Shown here: in pieces, positions 5,859 through 7,249 of the stretch
Layout: every line of letters begins with the position of its first letter
Position numbering within the stretch: the stretch's first letter is position 1
Source of the DNA: Bacteroidota bacterium
Lineage (GTDB): Bacteria; Bacteroidota; Bacteroidia; Flavobacteriales; Weeksellaceae
Assembly: GCA_023399675.1 (NCBI GenBank)
Contig: JAEWOM010000118.1
Coordinates: forward strand, 1-7,249
Direction of reading: 5' to 3'
DNA length: 7,249 bases
Program-made: the position numbers and the translations under genes
Notes under the pieces: model-generated
Databases searched by the model: none
Told to the model about the DNA's origin: nothing
What the model saw: only the letters and a program-made list of their open reading frames with translations

Positions 5859-6826
5859 AACTTCACATCTCCATACATCCCAATTTTCAGGTAGCCGTCG
5901 TTTTTGACGTGGATTTTTGCTGCGTAAACGAGGTTGGCTCTTTCATTTTTGGTCTGAATGGTTTTCGGGGTGAATTCGGCTTTGGAGCTGATCCAGTGCA
6001 CGGTTCCCGGAAGTTCTTTGGTTTTTCCGTCGCCTGCGTCAATCAGGACTTTCACCTGCTGTCCGGTTTTCAGTTTTGCGAGCTGGTCACCGGTGATGAA
6101 GGTTTTCAACGTCATCAGGTCCAAGCTTGCGATTTTGAAAATCGGTTTTCCGATGGTGGCGAATTCTCCGGCATTGGAATATTTCGTCAGAACCATTCCT
6201 GAAATCGGACTTTCAATCGTATTATTTTTCAGCTGTTCGTCGATTTGCTGAACGCGTTTTTCAGTCGGTTTTCTTTCGCTGAGCACTGCGCGGTTCTGGA
6301 TCGAAATATTTTCCTTTGCCGCATTTATCTGCTGATTTAAAGTCGAAAGCTGTGAATTGGCTGCAGCAATCTGTCGCTGAATTACATCCACCTGTCCGTT
6401 GGCATCGTCGAGCTGTTTTCTTGTCGCAGCATCTGCTTTTACCAGGTTTGCGGTACGGTTTCTCTCACGAACTGCGTTCTGAAGCTGTTCCTGAAGCACT
6501 GAAATATTTGCGCGCTGTGAGTTGTACTGCGCCTGCAATACCTGAATCTGCGGTGCTGCGGAACCGGTTTTCTGTTCAATGGCGCTGATGCTTGCTTCAA
6601 CCTGTTCCTTCTGAAGTTCAACACTTTTCGGATCGATGAGACCCACTTTCTGGTTTTTGTCGAGCTGCATTCCTTCGTCCACATTCAGTTCCAAGATGTT
6701 GCCATTGGCTTTGGCGGTCACCATTACTTCGTCGGCTTCAAAGGTTCCGGAAGCATCGTAATCGGCTTCTGAATTGGTGCAGGCGATTGCAGTGAGGGCA
6801 GTGACGATTAATATTAGGTTTTTCAT
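5855..6826 (-). CDS. Membrane-fusion (periplasmic adaptor) lipoprotein, HlyD/YbhG-like
   Basis: Periplasmic adaptor of the pump, 323 residues (E. coli YbhG is about 330). The N-terminus is a lipoprotein signal with lipidated Cys at 16 (LTAIAC), so it is probably anchored in the inner membrane. Residues about 28-65 (TFEADEVMVTAKANGNILEL, then the EGMQLDKNQKV segment) are the first half of a biotinyl-lipoyl-like domain. Residues about 67-195 are Gln/Ala/Leu-rich heptad-bearing helices forming the coiled-coil hairpin that reaches the outer-membrane channel. The lipoyl domain resumes around NNTIESPISGMVLTKY, followed by a beta-barrel region ending at GMYGDVKF. The ATG at 6824-6826 gives a correct signal peptide; no Shine-Dalgarno is present. 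It lies between a TolC-type gene and two ATPase genes and is flanked by two direct copies of the same intergenic repeat. Confidence 0.95.
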   Translation of the reverse strand: MKNLILIVTALTAIACTNSEADYDASGTFEADEVMVTAKANGNILELNVDEGMQLDKNQKVGLIDPKSVELQKEQVEASISAIEQKTGSAAPQIQVLQAQYNSQRANISVLQEQLQNAVRERNRTANLVKADAATRKQLDDANGQVDVIQRQIAAANSQLSTLNQQINAAKENISIQNRAVLSERKPTEKRVQQIDEQLKNNTIESPISGMVLTKYSNAGEFATIGKPIFKIASLDLMTLKTFITGDQLAKLKTGQQVKVLIDAGDGKTKELPGTVHWISSKAEFTPKTIQTKNERANLVYAAKIHVKNDGYLKIGMYGDVKF

Positions 6827-6856
6827 ATTTGGTTGCTGATAAATGTTTTTTTTATG

Positions 6857-7062
6857 TTATTCTTTTGTCTTGAAACAAAAGAATCAAAAATTCAAGACTG
6901 GATCTTTTTGCTAAAAATTGAAATCTTTTTCTAAAATTTCCAAAACTCGGGCGGGAACTCCCATCAGTTTTGTTTCATATTATTTCTTGCCGCCACTCAA
7001 ACACTGGAAATTTCTTAACGCAAAAGTTTTCAATTTTCTTTACGCAAAAATCTCCTAGGTCA
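6857..7062. repeat. Intergenic repeat element, copy 2 (conserved ends)
   Basis: This 206-bp element lies in the 273-nt gap between the outer-membrane channel and membrane-fusion genes, in the same orientation as the copy at 5615-5815. Its ends are nearly identical to that copy and its middle is diverged, with shared islands including AACTCG (6945) and a GCCGC...CTCAAACA string near 6989. The direct-repeat period is 1242 bp and encloses exactly the membrane-fusion gene. The hairpin end faces the downstream gene in both cases. No coding frame in it is convincing. Confidence 0.9.
6859..6898. other. Perfect 10-bp hairpin with a competing complement (repeat copy 2)
   Basis: Same structure as in copy 1: a perfect stem 6859-6868 with 6875-6884, loop CTTGAA, and TTCAAGAC at 6891-6898 complementary to 6867-6874. 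All paired bases are identical to copy 1; the only difference in the block is an unpaired T-to-C change (6885). Confidence 0.7.
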
Positions 7063-7064
7063 AT

Positions 7065-7099
7065 TTTCCCATTTGTTTCTTTGCTCTTTTTACTTGTTC
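7065..7099 (-). repeat. Weak heptad array after the outer-membrane channel gene stop
   Basis: Five T-rich 7-nt units with TT at positions 2-3, the clearest being CTTTGCT, CTTTTTA and CTTGTTC (7079-7099), ending at the stop codon (7100-7102) and starting 2 nt from repeat copy 2. The region is T-rich, so a period of 7 here could be chance. It is listed because the layout mirrors 5817-5858. Confidence 0.35.
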
Positions 7100-7249
7100 T
7101 TAATTGTTTAGTTGTGCTTTCAAATTATACTGTGTCAGCAGATACTGTATTTCGTGCAGGATTTTCTGGTTTCGGGCGCGGTCCAGTTCATTGAGTTCGC
7201 GCAGGTAATCGCTGGTAGTAATGACGCCGTTTTCCAGTTGGGCGAGAGA
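7100..7249 (-). CDS. TolC-type outer-membrane efflux protein (C-terminal end, cut by window edge)
   Basis: The frame is open from the window edge to TAA at 7100-7102 and encodes the last 49 residues. The segment QLENGVITTSDYLRELNELD, followed by RARNQKILHEIQYLLTQYNLK, is typical of the final helix region of outer-membrane factors of the TolC family, where GxIT-SDYL and LLxxYN are recurring features. These proteins form the trimeric channel through the outer membrane and the periplasmic tunnel that docks on the membrane-fusion protein. The start and most of the gene are upstream of the window, as is probably the operon promoter. Its position next to the adaptor gene, on the same strand, indicates that the operon encodes its own dedicated channel, unlike the E. 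coli ybhGFSR cluster. Confidence 0.9.
   Translation of the reverse strand, partial: SLAQLENGVITTSDYLRELNELDRARNQKILHEIQYLLTQYNLKAQLNN

Noticed and set aside
5615..7062. The membrane-fusion gene plus its flanking repeats as a composite transposon.
   Set aside because: The repeats carry no transposase, there are no visible target-site duplications, and the gene fits its neighbours functionally.

Overview
The window comes from a Bacteroidota genome, most likely Flavobacteriia of the Chryseobacterium/Weeksellaceae type. This is an inference from A-rich leaders without Shine-Dalgarno sequences, from the protein sequences, and from intergenic repeats that resemble, from memory, those of that group. 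All convincing genes lie on the minus strand, so transcription runs from high to low coordinates.

The main content (7249 down to 1371) is an export operon. In order it holds the C-terminus of a TolC-type outer-membrane efflux protein, a lipoprotein membrane-fusion (HlyD/YbhG-type) subunit, two ABC ATPases, and two ABC-2 permeases. Gene content and order match Escherichia coli ybhG-ybhF-ybhS-ybhR, except that YbhF's two fused ATPase domains are separate genes here and the outer-membrane channel is encoded with the operon. Together they would form a tripartite pump reaching from the cytoplasm across both membranes. The substrate cannot be read from the sequence. The ATPase pair looks asymmetric: one composite ATP site is degenerate at three motifs and the other is fully canonical.

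Downstream is a small His/Asp-rich lipoprotein gene (1293-799) with a weak promoter candidate and a good intrinsic terminator (743-775). At the left edge is the N-terminal 201 codons of an AldB/ExaC-like aldehyde dehydrogenase (603-1), cut by the window.

The unusual part is the spaces between the pump genes. Nearly all of them are filled by repeats: (i) two copies, in the same orientation, of a roughly 200-bp element with conserved ends (5615-5815 and 6857-7062) flanking the membrane-fusion gene; (ii) one roughly 222-bp imperfect palindrome (3678-3899) whose terminal TAA is the stop codon of an ATPase gene; (iii) degenerate tandem repeats of exactly 7-nt period at four junctions, including ten in-phase heptads filling the gap between the permeases and about six running across the stop of one ATPase gene and the start of the next. 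No function for these repeats can be proved from one window.
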